A DNA stretch of 64,000 nt from Corynebacterium casei LMG S-19264 (GTDB lineage: Bacteria > Actinomycetota > Actinomycetes > Mycobacteriales > Mycobacteriaceae). The notes under the pieces were generated by a model, which worked only from the letters and a program-made list of their open reading frames with translations, was not told where the DNA came from and searched no databases. This document shows, in pieces, positions 10,414 through 21,758 of the stretch (its first letter is position 1; each line of letters opens with the position of its first letter). The DNA lies in the NCBI RefSeq assembly GCF_000550785.1, contig NZ_CP004350.1:538009-602008 (forward strand), given 5' to 3'. The position numbers were made by a program, and so were the translations under genes.

Positions 10414-11768
10414 TGCCACAGATTGTTGCCCGCGGGCTGAGCTGGCAACATGCCGGCCGGCATCAGCCCGCAATTAATGAACTAGACCTGAGCATTGAAC
10501 ACGGCGAACGTCTTTTACTCGCCGGTGATTCAGGCTCCGGAAAGTCCACGCTCATGGCTGCTCTCGCGGGTGTGCTGGGAGGGGATGATGAAGGCACTTT
10601 GCAGGGTGAGCTCACTATCAATGCTGCTAATGTCGGCCTCGTCCTACAAGACCCTGACTCGCAGGTCATTGCCTCGCGCGTGGGAGATGACGTCGCCTTC
10701 GGGTGTGAAAACCTCGGCCTTGAACGCGATGACATCTGGCACCGCGTGCACCGCAGCTTAGAAATGGTGGGCCTTGACCTCGACATTGATCATCCCACTG
10801 CGCGGCTATCCGGCGGGCAGAAGCAACGCCTGGCGCTAGCGGGGGTTATTGCCATGGGTGCGGAAGTCATCTTGCTGGATGAACCCACCGCGAACTTGGA
10901 TGCGCAAGGCGCTGCCGATGTCGTCGCGGCGGTAAACCACGTGGTGGAAGAAACCGGCGCCACGCTGATAGTCATTGAACACAACTACAAAGATTGGGCG
11001 CCGGTTTTGAATCGCGCCATCGTGTTGCATCACGGCGCGAAGGTTTATGACGGCGACGTGCAGCCAGCCATCGAGGCACGTAAGATTACAGATCTTCCGG
11101 TGGCACGCACACAGCTTGCCGATGCTTCTTCGGCGCTGTGCTCCAAAGACCTCATCACGCGCTTTGGTCCGGCACGTACTTTGGCGATTCCCGAAGGTGC
11201 ATCGACAGTTATCACCGGTGCAAACGGCTCTGGAAAAACCACCTGGTTGATGACCATGGCAGGGCTTATTGACCCTATCTCCGGCGAGTTGGGATATTCC
11301 GACAGCGTGCGCAAGGGACTAGCTAAGTCCCCGCACAAGTGGACTTCAGCGCAGCTGGCACACCGCATTGGATACGTCTTCCAAAACCCAGAACACCAAT
11401 TTGTCGCGCGAAGCGTCATCGACGAAATGCGGGTCGGTCCGCAGGTCATGGGGGAGAAGGTCGACCAAGACCGCATCGACAAGCTGCTGGAGCGACTCCG
11501 GCTAACCTCTTTGGTCAATGCCAACCCGTTTACTCTGTCCGGTGGCGAAAAACGCCGACTGTCCGTGGCAACGGCTCTGGTAACCGCACCTGAAGTGGTG
11601 CTATTGGATGAGCCGACTTTTGGCCAGGACCCGCAGACCTTCGCGGAGCTCGTGCGCATGATTCGTGAGTTGGCTGACTCCGGTGTCACCGTGGCATCCA
11701 TTACCCACGATGAACTATTTATTTCGGCTCTGGCTGATGCCCACCTGGTGGTGAGCGCCCATGCCTAA
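10413..11768 (+). CDS. ykoD: ECF transporter duplicated ATPase, YkoD type
   Basis: A 451-residue fusion of two ABC ATPase domains, the EcfA pair of the transporter. Domain 1 has Walker A GDSGSGKST at residues 38-46, signature LSGGQKQR and Walker B VILLDEPTANLD. Domain 2 has Walker A GANGSGKTT at about 269-277, signature LSGGEKRR and Walker B VVLLDEPTFGQD. Both sites look catalytically complete. It powers uptake through YkoE with the coupling protein YkoC. Its start overlaps the ykoE stop, and its end overlaps the ykoC start by 8 nt. Confidence 0.93.
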   Translation: MPQIVARGLSWQHAGRHQPAINELDLSIEHGERLLLAGDSGSGKSTLMAALAGVLGGDDEGTLQGELTINAANVGLVLQDPDSQVIASRVGDDVAFGCENLGLERDDIWHRVHRSLEMVGLDLDIDHPTARLSGGQKQRLALAGVIAMGAEVILLDEPTANLDAQGAADVVAAVNHVVEETGATLIVIEHNYKDWAPVLNRAIVLHHGAKVYDGDVQPAIEARKITDLPVARTQLADASSALCSKDLITRFGPARTLAIPEGASTVITGANGSGKTTWLMTMAGLIDPISGELGYSDSVRKGLAKSPHKWTSAQLAHRIGYVFQNPEHQFVARSVIDEMRVGPQVMGEKVDQDRIDKLLERLRLTSLVNANPFTLSGGEKRRLSVATALVTAPEVVLLDEPTFGQDPQTFAELVRMIRELADSGVTVASITHDELFISALADAHLVVSAHA

Positions 11769-12531
11769 CCTGATTCGTGGGGTCAATCCGCTCACGCGCT
11801 TGGCGCTGATACTGCTTATCACCACCCCGCTGCTGTTGTCTGTGGATTGGGTGAGCGCTGCCGTCTCATTGCTGGTTACTTTTATCTTCGCGCCCCTGTG
11901 CGGCATCGGGCTTGTGCGATTGCTGAAGATGTCTTGGCCGCTGTTTATCATCTCACCTATTTCCGGCATTTCGATGTTGCTCTATGCGCAAGAAGGTGGA
12001 AGGGAATATTTCTCCTTCTTCCTGGCTACGGTGACTGACAATTCCATCGAGCTTGCCCTGGCCATGATGCTGCGCGTGCTGGCGGTGGCCTTGCCCGTCA
12101 TTGTGCTCGCGCGCGATATCGACCCAACGGAACTCGGCGATGCCCTCGCACAAATCCTCCGGCTTCCCGCACGCTTTGTCATCGGCGCGGTAGCTGGCGT
12201 GCGCATGCTGACCCTGTTTAAAGACGACTGGCAAGCCATGACGCAGGCGCGACGCGCACGCGGACTAGCGGACCGCGGAAAAATAGCTCATACCTTGTCC
12301 ATGTCCTTCGGCCTGCTGGTTCTTGCCCTGCGCCGCGGCGGCAAGCTTGCCACCGCGATGGAAGCGCGTGGCTTTGGCCGCCCCATTCCCGGCGGAAACA
12401 AACGTACCTGGGCACGAGAATCAAAGCTCACCCGCACCGACTGGATAGTCATGCTGTGCAGCCTGATACTAGCCAGCCTTCCCGTCATCATCTCCGTCGC
12501 CACTGATTCCTGGCGCTTCCTCGGGCTCTAA
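11761..12531 (+). CDS. ykoC: ECF transporter coupling membrane protein, YkoC/EcfT type
   Basis: A 256-residue EcfT-family protein. It has N-terminal membrane helices and a cytoplasmic coupling region carrying the Ala-Arg-Gly motif seen here as QARRARGLAD and again as AMEARGFGRP, which contact the two ATPase domains. It completes the YkoEDC set under the TPP riboswitch. Its stop codon lies inside a 15-bp inverted repeat (12525-12587), which may end the transcript. Confidence 0.92.
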   Translation: MPNLIRGVNPLTRLALILLITTPLLLSVDWVSAAVSLLVTFIFAPLCGIGLVRLLKMSWPLFIISPISGISMLLYAQEGGREYFSFFLATVTDNSIELALAMMLRVLAVALPVIVLARDIDPTELGDALAQILRLPARFVIGAVAGVRMLTLFKDDWQAMTQARRARGLADRGKIAHTLSMSFGLLVLALRRGGKLATAMEARGFGRPIPGGNKRTWARESKLTRTDWIVMLCSLILASLPVIISVATDSWRFLGL

Positions 12532-12587
12532 CGCAAAATCGCTGAACGCGAATTTGCGGACTAGTCGACGTAATTTTGCGTTAGAGC
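12525..12587. repeat. 15-bp perfect inverted repeat over the ykoC stop codon
   Basis: GCTCTAACGCAAAAT (12525-12539) and ATTTTGCGTTAGAGC (12573-12587) are perfect reverse complements with 33 nt between. The left arm contains the ykoC stop. The stem could terminate or protect the thiamine transporter mRNA, but no U-tract follows, so it is not a textbook terminator. Confidence 0.7.
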
Positions 12588-12685
12588 GGAAGGCAGAAGG
12601 AGACTTGCGAATAAGAAGAGCAAAGTTCGTACCCGAAATCGATTTAGCGCCTACCATGAGAAGGACGTAGTTCGGGCCGAAACTT

Positions 12686-13519
12686 TTGGCAAAGCATTTG
12701 AAAGGTGTGGCTAGGAAAGCACAGAATCGCGTTGAAGATCGAGATTACGATAAACAAGTATCGACGCAGTTCTTAATGGCTAATCCCAATTCCATGACAC
12801 TGATTATTGAAACCATCATTGACCTTGCGGACAACACGGAAGGCGTGCCCAACGGATTTCTGCCGAATGACGAAGGTGATATTGGAGAAATTACGCCCGT
12901 TCCAGTCGGCCAAGAAGAGGCTGAGCAGGAAGTAGTGGAAACTACGTCTTTTGAGCAGGCACAGGACTTGCTGGAAGACAACATCGCAAGCCTTGCAGCA
13001 AAGCGCAACAAGCCCATGCGCCCGGTCACAGTACTTATCGATGGCCCTTCGGGCGCCGGCAAGACATGGTTCGCAGCACGGCTTTCAGAGCACATGCTGT
13101 GGCAAACCGTGCATCTAGATGAGTTCTATCCCGGCTGGCATGGACTGGAAAAGGGCAGCGACATGGTCAAAAGCCAGGTGCTGCGCAAGATGAACCCGGG
13201 ATATTGGCGCTGGGATTGGCATGCCAATGCTCCCGCTGAGTGGTACAGCCTCGACGGCCGCGATGACCTTATCGTGGAAGGCGTTGGCGCCGTGACGGAA
13301 GAAAACATTGCGGCCGCAGCGCGACGCGGATCAGTTATTACGGTGATGGTCACCGGGCCCCGCGAAGCACGACGCTCCCGCGCATTGGACCGTGATGAAG
13401 GCTATGAAGACTGGTTTGAAACTTGGGAGCGTCAAGAAACTGAACACTTCGCGCGGCTATTTGAAGCCGACCTGAAACCAGACTTGGTGTGGGAGTGGCA
13501 GTACCGCGCGGAGCAGTAA
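12686..13519 (+). CDS. P-loop NTPase, uridine-kinase-like
   Basis: A soluble protein with a clear Walker A motif DGPSGAGKT (residues 119-127 from this TTG start), followed by HLDEFYPGWHGLEKGS and DLIVEGVGAV. This resembles the phosphate-binding loop and substrate region of the uridine kinase/AAA_18 group. A DRDEGYEDWFETWERQE segment near the C-terminus is a likely lid region. A nucleoside-kinase-like activity is inferred; the substrate is unknown. The start is uncertain: TTG 12686, GTG 12707 and ATG 12778 are in frame and none has a convincing Shine-Dalgarno. The acidic stretch at 76-100 may be a linker. Confidence 0.75.
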   Translation: MAKHLKGVARKAQNRVEDRDYDKQVSTQFLMANPNSMTLIIETIIDLADNTEGVPNGFLPNDEGDIGEITPVPVGQEEAEQEVVETTSFEQAQDLLEDNIASLAAKRNKPMRPVTVLIDGPSGAGKTWFAARLSEHMLWQTVHLDEFYPGWHGLEKGSDMVKSQVLRKMNPGYWRWDWHANAPAEWYSLDGRDDLIVEGVGAVTEENIAAAARRGSVITVMVTGPREARRSRALDRDEGYEDWFETWERQETEHFARLFEADLKPDLVWEWQYRAEQ

Positions 13520-13575
13520 TGAAGCAGTGATCGGATAGTCGCAGATCAGAGGAACAATTAGAGCACAACCGCGTT

Positions 13576-13605
13576 TTGTTAAAACCGGTGAGGCTTTGGT
13601 AGTGT
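13576..13605 (+). promoter_or_regulatory. Candidate rpsL-rpsG promoter
   Basis: TTGTTA (13576-13581), an 18-nt spacer and TAGTGT (13600-13605) fit the housekeeping consensus. The predicted leader is about 220 nt. It contains a small hairpin AGGAC/GTCCT (13711-13731) followed by TTATTTTT, which could act as an attenuator. No gene is seen in 13520-13832. Confidence 0.5.
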
Positions 13606-13832
13606 TAGCGGAAGTTCGTTGCATTTTGTGACGAAGAGTCTGAACCTTTTCTCAGCAACACACACCAGTCAGTTGTGACTCGGTGGGGAATAGGTATCTG
13701 GACACGCGGTAGGACCCCGGAAAAGAGTCCTTATTTTTGCGTGTTTAGGCATCTATTTCGCACCGCGGCGCATGAATCTGGTGAGATACGTTGACGAGGC
13801 AAGAAATTTCTACCACTTAAGAAAGACTGATA

Positions 13833-14204
13833 ATGCCAACTATTCAGCAGCTGGTCCGCAAGGGCCGCCATGATAAGCGCACCAAGGTCGCTACTGCTGC
13901 GCTGAAGGGTTCCCCTCAGCGTCGTGGCGTATGCACCCGCGTTTACACCACCACTCCTAAGAAGCCTAACTCCGCTCTGCGTAAGGTTGCACGTGTGCGC
14001 CTGACCACCGGTATTGAGGTTTCCGCATACATCCCAGGCGAGGGCCACAACCTGCAGGAGCACTCCATGGTGCTCGTTCGCGGTGGTCGTGTGAAGGACC
14101 TTCCTGGTGTTCGTTACAAGATCGTCCGTGGCTCCTTGGATACCCAGGGTGTTAAGGACCGCAAGCAGGCCCGTTCCCGTTACGGTGCTAAGAAGGGACA
14201 GTAA
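13833..14204 (+). CDS. rpsL: 30S ribosomal protein S12
   Basis: The 123-residue S12 sits at the decoding centre of the 30S subunit. [10 protein letters not shown] and [11 protein letters not shown] carry the two lysines altered in streptomycin-resistant strains, and both are wild type here. The start [12 protein letters not shown] is the standard one. It is followed after 6 nt by rpsG, so the two form an operon; fusA is separated by a further 365 nt of structured DNA. Confidence 0.98.
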   Translation: MPTIQQLVRKGRHDKRTKVATAALKGSPQRRGVCTRVYTTTPKKPNSALRKVARVRLTTGIEVSAYIPGEGHNLQEHSMVLVRGGRVKDLPGVRYKIVRGSLDTQGVKDRKQARSRYGAKKGQ

Positions 14205-14210
14205 TTAAAA

Positions 14211-14678
14211 ATGCGTAAGAATGCTGCTCCAAAGCGTCCCGTAGTCAAAGATCCAGTTTACAACTCTGAGCAGGTTACTCAGCTGGTAAACAAGGTCCTT
14301 CTCGACGGTAAGAAGTCCACCGCAGAGCGTATCGTTTACGGCGCTCTGGAGATCTGCCGTGAAAAGACCGGCACCGATCCAGTAGGCACCCTGGAAAAGG
14401 CTCTTGGCAACATCCGCCCTGACCTTGAGGTTCGTTCCCGCCGTGTTGGTGGCGCAACCTACCAGGTTCCAATCGAGGTTCGTCCAGGCCGTGCAAACAC
14501 CCTTGCACTGCGTTGGATGGTCACCTTCACCCGTCAGCGTCGTGAGAACTCCATGATCGAGCGTCTGGCAAATGAGATCTTGGATGCATCCAACGGTCTG
14601 GGCGCTTCCGTGAAGCGTCGCGAAGACACCCACAAGATGGCTGAGGCTAACCGCGCCTTCGCTCACTACCGCTGGTAG
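14211..14678 (+). CDS. rpsG: 30S ribosomal protein S7
   Basis: The 155-residue S7 is the primary assembly protein of the 30S head. [23 protein letters not shown] and the C-terminal [11 protein letters not shown] are family hallmarks. It is translated from the rpsL transcript. A structured region with a 13-bp long-range stem starts 14 nt after its stop. Confidence 0.98.
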   Translation: MRKNAAPKRPVVKDPVYNSEQVTQLVNKVLLDGKKSTAERIVYGALEICREKTGTDPVGTLEKALGNIRPDLEVRSRRVGGATYQVPIEVRPGRANTLALRWMVTFTRQRRENSMIERLANEILDASNGLGASVKRREDTHKMAEANRAFAHYRW

Positions 14679-14691
14679 TTTGTGGCTGACC

Positions 14692-14814
14692 ATGACCCGA
14701 GCAACACACCGGTTAAGTTCGTTCTGTTTCGCTAGCGTGCTAGCCGTTACAGCGACCCAGGCCTTTTAAGCGCCTTGGGCCGGATAACTTAAAAATGTGA
14801 TTTGCTCGGGTCAT
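14692..14814 (+). other. Structured RNA element downstream of rpsG
   Basis: ATGACCCGAGCAA (14692-14704) and TTGCTCGGGTCAT (14802-14814) are a perfect 13-bp inverted repeat about 100 nt apart. Inside are a second matching pair TTAAGTT/AACTTAA, a hairpin GCTAG-CGTG-CTAGC, and an imperfect CCCAGGC/GCCTTGGG stem. Together they predict a multibranched RNA. CGTTTT follows the outer stem. It may be an elaborate terminator between rpsG and fusA, or a separate leader or small RNA. Confidence 0.6.
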
Positions 14815-14884
14815 CGTTTTCGATGCATATAGAGCAAACTGGTCACTAATGAGCACTCTGAATCACAATAAAAGTTCGTGTAGC

Positions 14885-14914
14885 AATTCTTAAGATAAAT
14901 TTCATCTAAGAATT
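14885..14914 (+). other. Hairpin in the fusA upstream region
   Basis: AATTCTTAAGAT (14885-14896) pairs with ATCTAAGAATT (14904-14914), with one bulged A and a 7-nt AT-rich loop. It lies between the rpsG 3' structure and the fusA start. Its role is not known; a regulatory site or RNA hairpin is possible. No promoter of high quality was found between it and fusA. Confidence 0.45.
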
Positions 14915-15043
14915 CGCTCTCTGGGCTGCTAATGAGCGCAAATAGTGGCAAGATTGATCGAGAACTAATGTACGTAACTGCGTTTGTTTAAGAGATGAAC
15001 TCTCTTGGGCGAACGTGACAACAAACGAGTTGGGGTATTAACC

Positions 15044-17173
<2,130 letters not shown>

Positions 17174-17255
17174 GCCACCTGCTCTAAACGCTGCCTGAAC
17201 AAGACTTGGCTGGTATTTTCCGCCAGTTGAACCAACCAAGTCCAGGTAGCATTTG

Positions 17256-17322
17256 AGGAGGGTAGGGGTCACGCTGAAGCAGCAGGTAGAATACTGTTGG
17301 TTGAGCTGGCCGTTACCCTCCT
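17256..17322 (+). repeat. Long-range inverted repeat upstream of tuf
   Basis: AGGAGGGTA (17256-17264) and TACCCTCCT (17314-17322) are perfect complements 49 nt apart. Just before it, an imperfect pairing of CTTGG-TGG with CCA-CCAAG (about 17203-17240) could end the fusA transcript. The repeat sits between fusA and the tuf promoter and may be part of a fusA 3' structure or an operator. Confidence 0.5.
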
Positions 17323-17354
17323 AGGATCCCAGATGATTCTTGTCGAGGACTAAC

Positions 17355-17377
17355 GTCCGCACAAATCTTCCGCGGAC
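17355..17377. repeat. Short dyad upstream of the tuf promoter
   Basis: GTCCGC (17355-17360) and GCGGAC (17372-17377) are perfect complements with an 11-nt gap, ending 24 bp before the tuf -35 box. The position suits a protein-binding site or a small terminator for readthrough from fusA, but no T-run follows. Confidence 0.4.
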
Positions 17378-17400
17378 AATTTCAAGCCCCTTTAGCTGGT

Positions 17401-17429
17401 TTGAAAAATCCGTGGCATAAATCTAGGAT
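17401..17429 (+). promoter_or_regulatory. tuf promoter
   Basis: TTGAAA (17401-17406), exactly 17 nt and TAGGAT (17424-17429) form one of the best housekeeping promoters in the window. It predicts a leader of about 125 nt before the tuf GTG. This agrees with separate high-level expression of EF-Tu. Confidence 0.75.
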
Positions 17430-17561
17430 CGTGTAACTGGCACGAAAAGAAAGCGTCATGTGCGCTTGGGACTATCTTTCGGGATATTCCAGGTGCCGTG
17501 ACAACTGTCAACCACGTGGCTGCGAAAGTCGTAGTCACAATGAAGTCCAGGAGGACATACA

Positions 17562-18752
17562 GTGGCAAAGGCTAAGTTTGAGCGTTCGAAGCCGCACGTA
17601 AACATCGGCACCATCGGACACGTCGACCACGGTAAGACCACCACCACCGCAGCTATCACCAAGGTTCTGGCTGACCAGTACCCTGATGAGAACGAAGCGT
17701 TCGCTTTCGACATGATCGATAAGGCTCCTGAGGAGAAGGAGCGCGGTATTACCATTAACATCTCCCACGTTGAGTACTCCACCCCTAAGCGCCACTACGC
17801 ACACGTAGACGCTCCAGGCCACGCCGACTACATCAAGAACATGATTACCGGTGCTGCTCAGATGGACGGCGCTATCCTGGTTGTTGCTGCAACCGACGGC
17901 CCAATGCCACAGACCCGTGAGCACGTTCTTCTTGCTCGCCAGGTTGGCGTTCCTTACATCCTCGTTGCACTGAACAAGTGCGACATGGTTGACGATGAGG
18001 AAATCATCGAGCTCGTTGAGATGGAAGTTCGTGAACTTCTGGCTGAGCAGGAGTTCGACGAGGAAGCTCCAATCGTTCACATCTCCGCTCTGGGCGCCCT
18101 GAACGGCGAAGAGAAGTGGGTTAACTCCGTTATCGAGCTCATGCAGGCTTGTGACGACGCTATCCCAGACCCAGTTCGTGAGACTGAGAAGCCATTCTTG
18201 ATGCCAATCGAGGACATCTTCACCATTACCGGTCGTGGCACCGTTGTTACCGGTCGTGTTGAGCGCGGTCAGCTGAAGGTCAACGAGGACATCGAGATCA
18301 TCGGTATCCAGGAGAAGTCCATCTCCACCACCGTTACCGGTATCGAGATGTTCCGCAAGATGATGGACTACACCGAGGCTGGCGACAACTGTGGTCTGCT
18401 TCTGCGTGGTACCAAGCGTGAAGAAGTTGAGCGCGGCCAGGTTGCTATTAAGCCAGGCGCTTACACCCCTCACAAGAAGTTCGAGGGCTCCGTCTACGTC
18501 CTGAAGAAGGAAGAGGGCGGCCGCCACACCCCATTCATGGACAACTACCGTCCACAGTTCTACTTCCGCACCACCGACGTTACCGGTGTTGTGAAGTTGC
18601 CTGAGGGTGTTGAGATGGTCATGCCTGGCGACAACGTCGACATGTCCGTTGAGCTCATCCAGCCAGTTGCTATGGACGAGGGCCTGCGCTTCGCTATCCG
18701 CGAGGGCTCCCGTACCGTTGGTGCTGGTCGTGTGACCAAGGTTGTTGAGTAA
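17562..18752 (+). CDS. tuf: Elongation factor Tu
   Basis: The 396-residue GTPase delivers aminoacyl-tRNA to the ribosome. GHVDHGKTT (G1), DAPGHADY (G3) and NKCDMVDD (G4) are intact, and domains 2 and 3 are complete up to [16 protein letters not shown] is the start, with AGGAGG about 8 nt upstream. It has its own promoter at 17401 and its own terminator at 18777, so it is a monocistronic unit after fusA. Confidence 0.99.
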   Translation: MAKAKFERSKPHVNIGTIGHVDHGKTTTTAAITKVLADQYPDENEAFAFDMIDKAPEEKERGITINISHVEYSTPKRHYAHVDAPGHADYIKNMITGAAQMDGAILVVAATDGPMPQTREHVLLARQVGVPYILVALNKCDMVDDEEIIELVEMEVRELLAEQEFDEEAPIVHISALGALNGEEKWVNSVIELMQACDDAIPDPVRETEKPFLMPIEDIFTITGRGTVVTGRVERGQLKVNEDIEIIGIQEKSISTTVTGIEMFRKMMDYTEAGDNCGLLLRGTKREEVERGQVAIKPGAYTPHKKFEGSVYVLKKEEGGRHTPFMDNYRPQFYFRTTDVTGVVKLPEGVEMVMPGDNVDMSVELIQPVAMDEGLRFAIREGSRTVGAGRVTKVVE

Positions 18753-18776
18753 ATCTTTACTCTCTAACTAACGCTT

Positions 18777-18813
18777 AATCCGCTTTCCTCCTTGTTGGGG
18801 AAAGCGGATTTTT
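18777..18813 (+). terminator. tuf terminator
   Basis: AATCCGCTTTCC (18777-18788) pairs perfectly with GGAAAGCGGATT (18799-18810) and is followed by TTT. The stem is 12 bp with a 10-nt loop. It may also serve the convergent ppc gene. Confidence 0.93.
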
Positions 18814-18864
18814 GCTGTTTTGGTACTTACCAGCTAGAACAGAACTAACTCGAACTAGCCTGAA

Positions 18865-21639
18865 TTAACCTGAAGTACGCAATCCCGTGGCAAGCCCGTT
18901 CATGGTGACTTGGATGGTCTTCGACACTAGGAATGAGTCGTCGCCGGCACGGTAGCGGCGCAGCAGCTCAATCTGAATCGCGTTAAGCGGCAGCAGATTA
19001 GGGTAGCGGCGCTGTACTGAGCGCTCCAGACGCTCATTGCCGGCCATCAGGGAATCATGGTCAGTAATGCGATGGAAGACCTCGCGGGTAAGAGCGTATT
19101 CTTCCGCGATGGTGTTGTACACGCGCTGCGACGTCTCAATATCATCAACCAAGGTGGAGTAAATCTTCGCTAAATCCATGGAAGCCTTGCCCATGACCTG
19201 CGCCATGTTATCCAGCACGGAGCGGAAAAATGGCCATGCGTGGTATAGCGTACGCAGGTCATCCCAACGAGCATCATCATCGCCAGCCCAACGCGTGATG
19301 CCGGTGCCGACACCGAACCAGCCGGGAAGATTCACGCGCGACTGCGACCATGACAACACCCACGGAATTGCACGCAAGTCTGCAATGGACTCGGTTTGCT
19401 TGCGGGCCGTCGGGCGTGAGCCCATGTTCAAATCACCAATCTCATGCAGCGGTGTGGACTGGGTGAAGTAGTCAATGAATCCCTCATCATGGCGCACCAG
19501 GCTGGCGTATTTCTCGCCGGCGAGCCCGGAAATTTCCCGCATGATGCTATAAGCACGCTCTGGTTCTTTCAGCTTTTCCGTATTCAAAAGTGAGGCTTCT
19601 AGCGTGCCCGCGACAAATGCTTCCAAGTGACGGCGAGCAGTGGTTGCTGTGCCATAGCGAGCGGAGATGACCTCACCTTGTTCGGTGATGCGTACTGAGC
19701 CGCGCACTGCGCCTTCTGGCTGTGCCAAGATGGCGTCATAGGTCGGTCCACCACCGCGGCCCACAGCGCCACCGCGGCCATGCGAGAAACGTAAACCGAT
19801 ACCGTGGGTATTGCAGGCCTCAACAATCTCCAGCTGCGCGTCATAGAGCGCCCAGTTGGCGGAAAGATACCCGCCGTCCTTATTAGAGTCCGAATAGCCC
19901 AAAACAACTTCTTGGGTGTCTCCGCGCCCACGCAAATAGTCACGGTAGAGCGGTACATCCCATAGCTCCTGTAGAATCTTCGCGCCGGCCTTCAAGTCAT
20001 CGATGGTTTCAAACAGCGGTGCGATATCCACGGAACCCACCAGTCGCCCGCGCGCAGGATCGAAGCTCAGCAGGCCAACCTCCTTGAGCAACACCATCGG
20101 CTCCAGAATGTCACTTACTGTGCCTGTCATAGAGACAATGCAGTGCGGGACGACATCGACGCCGAGCGTGTCCACGGCGTCTGCTGCTGCCCGAAATATC
20201 CCCAGTTCCCTCTCAGTCACCTCGCTATAGGTTGCAGACCACGGGAAGGTCAGCGGACGTGCAGAAGTCAGTTCAGCAGCTAACAGTTCGCGCTTGGCTT
20301 GCTCATTCAGGCCCTTATAGCCAGCACCAGAAGCAGTGACACCCGCTCCCGCGAAAAGCTCATCCAGCACCGCCTCGAAGGACTCTGAGTTCTGGCGTAA
20401 ATCCAAGGCGTTGAGGTGGAAACCGAAAGAGTCCAGCGCGGAGCGGATACGCAGGAGGCGGTCATCGGCAATGATGGCGTCATTGAATTGGCGCAGCGAG
20501 CGGTCAATGATGTCCAGCTCGGCCTTAAACTCTGCCGGAGAGCTATAGGGCGCAAATTCGTTGACCTCATCTTGAGCTGCGTCTTTAACACTGTCTCCTG
20601 CGATACTTGCTCGCGTCGCAGTCATGCGCCCCAGCACGCCGTGGATAGCGCGACGATAAGGCTCATCCACGCGGCTTGGAACGTCGTTATTGCCGCGCGC
20701 GGCTAACTCCTGCAATTCCGCAGAGCTTTCTGAATACCTATCGGAGATGCTCAGCTCCTTTTCCAACAACCCGAGCTGGTCCACGTGATACTCCAGCACC
20801 GTGTCCGCAGCCGTACGCGTGGCATAAGTCAGCGTCTCACCGGTGACGTACGGATTGCCGTCATGGTCACCGCCGATCCAGGAACCGGTACGCACCACCT
20901 GACGGTTGGGCACTGCGCCGCCAAAAACGTCTCGCAGGCCCGCAATCGTGTCGCGATTAATCGCAGGTACCTGCTCCAGCAAGCTGCGCTTGAAATAGCG
21001 CAGACCCACATTGACCTCGTCCTCAATCTGCGGCCGGGCAATTCGAATTAGCGCTGTTTGCCACAAGATGGTCATACGCAAGTGCGCCTCACGCTCAATC
21101 TCAGCTAGGCGCGTAATCCGCCGCGGTGTCTGCGGCTGTGCCAGAATCCCGTGGCGCTCGCGCAGCAGTTTGATAATGCGCTTTTGCACATCAAAGACCG
21201 TGCGTCGTCGCGTCTCTGTCGGGTGCGCAGTAAAGACAGGGGAGACCAGTGCTGCATCCAGCACGCGGGTGACTTCGCTGGTGCTCACGCCATCGGCAGC
21301 CTTCAGCTTGGCCAGCACGCCTTCCAATGAGGCATCGGGAGCATGCTCGCCCGAGTCTTCGCGCGCTGCCAATGCCGATTCATCATCCAAGTCCTCTGCG
21401 ATATTCGCCATCAGCGCAAAGTGGCTAAAGGAACGCGCAACCAAATTGATTTTGTTCTCATCCACATCGCGAAACGTCGATAGCAAAGCCTCGGCGTCTT
21501 CCTCACCGCGCGCCACACCAAACGCGAGCCGGCGGGTGGACTCCACCAGCTCGTATACGTCCTCGCCTTCCTGCTCAGCGATAACCCGGCCGAGGATTCG
21601 ACCAAGCAAGCGGATATCGTCGCGAACCTGTTCACTCAT
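18865..21639 (-). CDS. ppc: Phosphoenolpyruvate carboxylase
   Basis: The 924-residue enzyme carboxylates phosphoenolpyruvate to oxaloacetate, the main anaplerotic step in corynebacteria. VFTAHPTET contains the catalytic His (H139). GSWIGGDHDGNP, GYSDSNKDGGYL and FSHGRGGAVGRGGGP are the substrate and bicarbonate motifs. The C-terminus ends MNGLATGLRTSG, as expected for an intact allosteric site. GAAAGGAA lies about 9 nt before the ATG. In C. glutamicum ppc follows gap-pgk-tpi (known); here it stands alone, convergent with tuf. Confidence 0.97.
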   Translation of the reverse strand: MSEQVRDDIRLLGRILGRVIAEQEGEDVYELVESTRRLAFGVARGEEDAEALLSTFRDVDENKINLVARSFSHFALMANIAEDLDDESALAAREDSGEHAPDASLEGVLAKLKAADGVSTSEVTRVLDAALVSPVFTAHPTETRRRTVFDVQKRIIKLLRERHGILAQPQTPRRITRLAEIEREAHLRMTILWQTALIRIARPQIEDEVNVGLRYFKRSLLEQVPAINRDTIAGLRDVFGGAVPNRQVVRTGSWIGGDHDGNPYVTGETLTYATRTAADTVLEYHVDQLGLLEKELSISDRYSESSAELQELAARGNNDVPSRVDEPYRRAIHGVLGRMTATRASIAGDSVKDAAQDEVNEFAPYSSPAEFKAELDIIDRSLRQFNDAIIADDRLLRIRSALDSFGFHLNALDLRQNSESFEAVLDELFAGAGVTASGAGYKGLNEQAKRELLAAELTSARPLTFPWSATYSEVTERELGIFRAAADAVDTLGVDVVPHCIVSMTGTVSDILEPMVLLKEVGLLSFDPARGRLVGSVDIAPLFETIDDLKAGAKILQELWDVPLYRDYLRGRGDTQEVVLGYSDSNKDGGYLSANWALYDAQLEIVEACNTHGIGLRFSHGRGGAVGRGGGPTYDAILAQPEGAVRGSVRITEQGEVISARYGTATTARRHLEAFVAGTLEASLLNTEKLKEPERAYSIMREISGLAGEKYASLVRHDEGFIDYFTQSTPLHEIGDLNMGSRPTARKQTESIADLRAIPWVLSWSQSRVNLPGWFGVGTGITRWAGDDDARWDDLRTLYHAWPFFRSVLDNMAQVMGKASMDLAKIYSTLVDDIETSQRVYNTIAEEYALTREVFHRITDHDSLMAGNERLERSVQRRYPNLLPLNAIQIELLRRYRAGDDSFLVSKTIQVTMNGLATGLRTSG

Positions 21640-21758
21640 TGCGCTGGAATTCCTTTCAGGGGATAGGTAGTGATACCGAACATAGTCGACTGCCCGGTGT
21701 GATGCGCGAAATGGGTGTATATTTTTCCCTAAACTACCTCCGGTTTAAGGTTGAGGGC

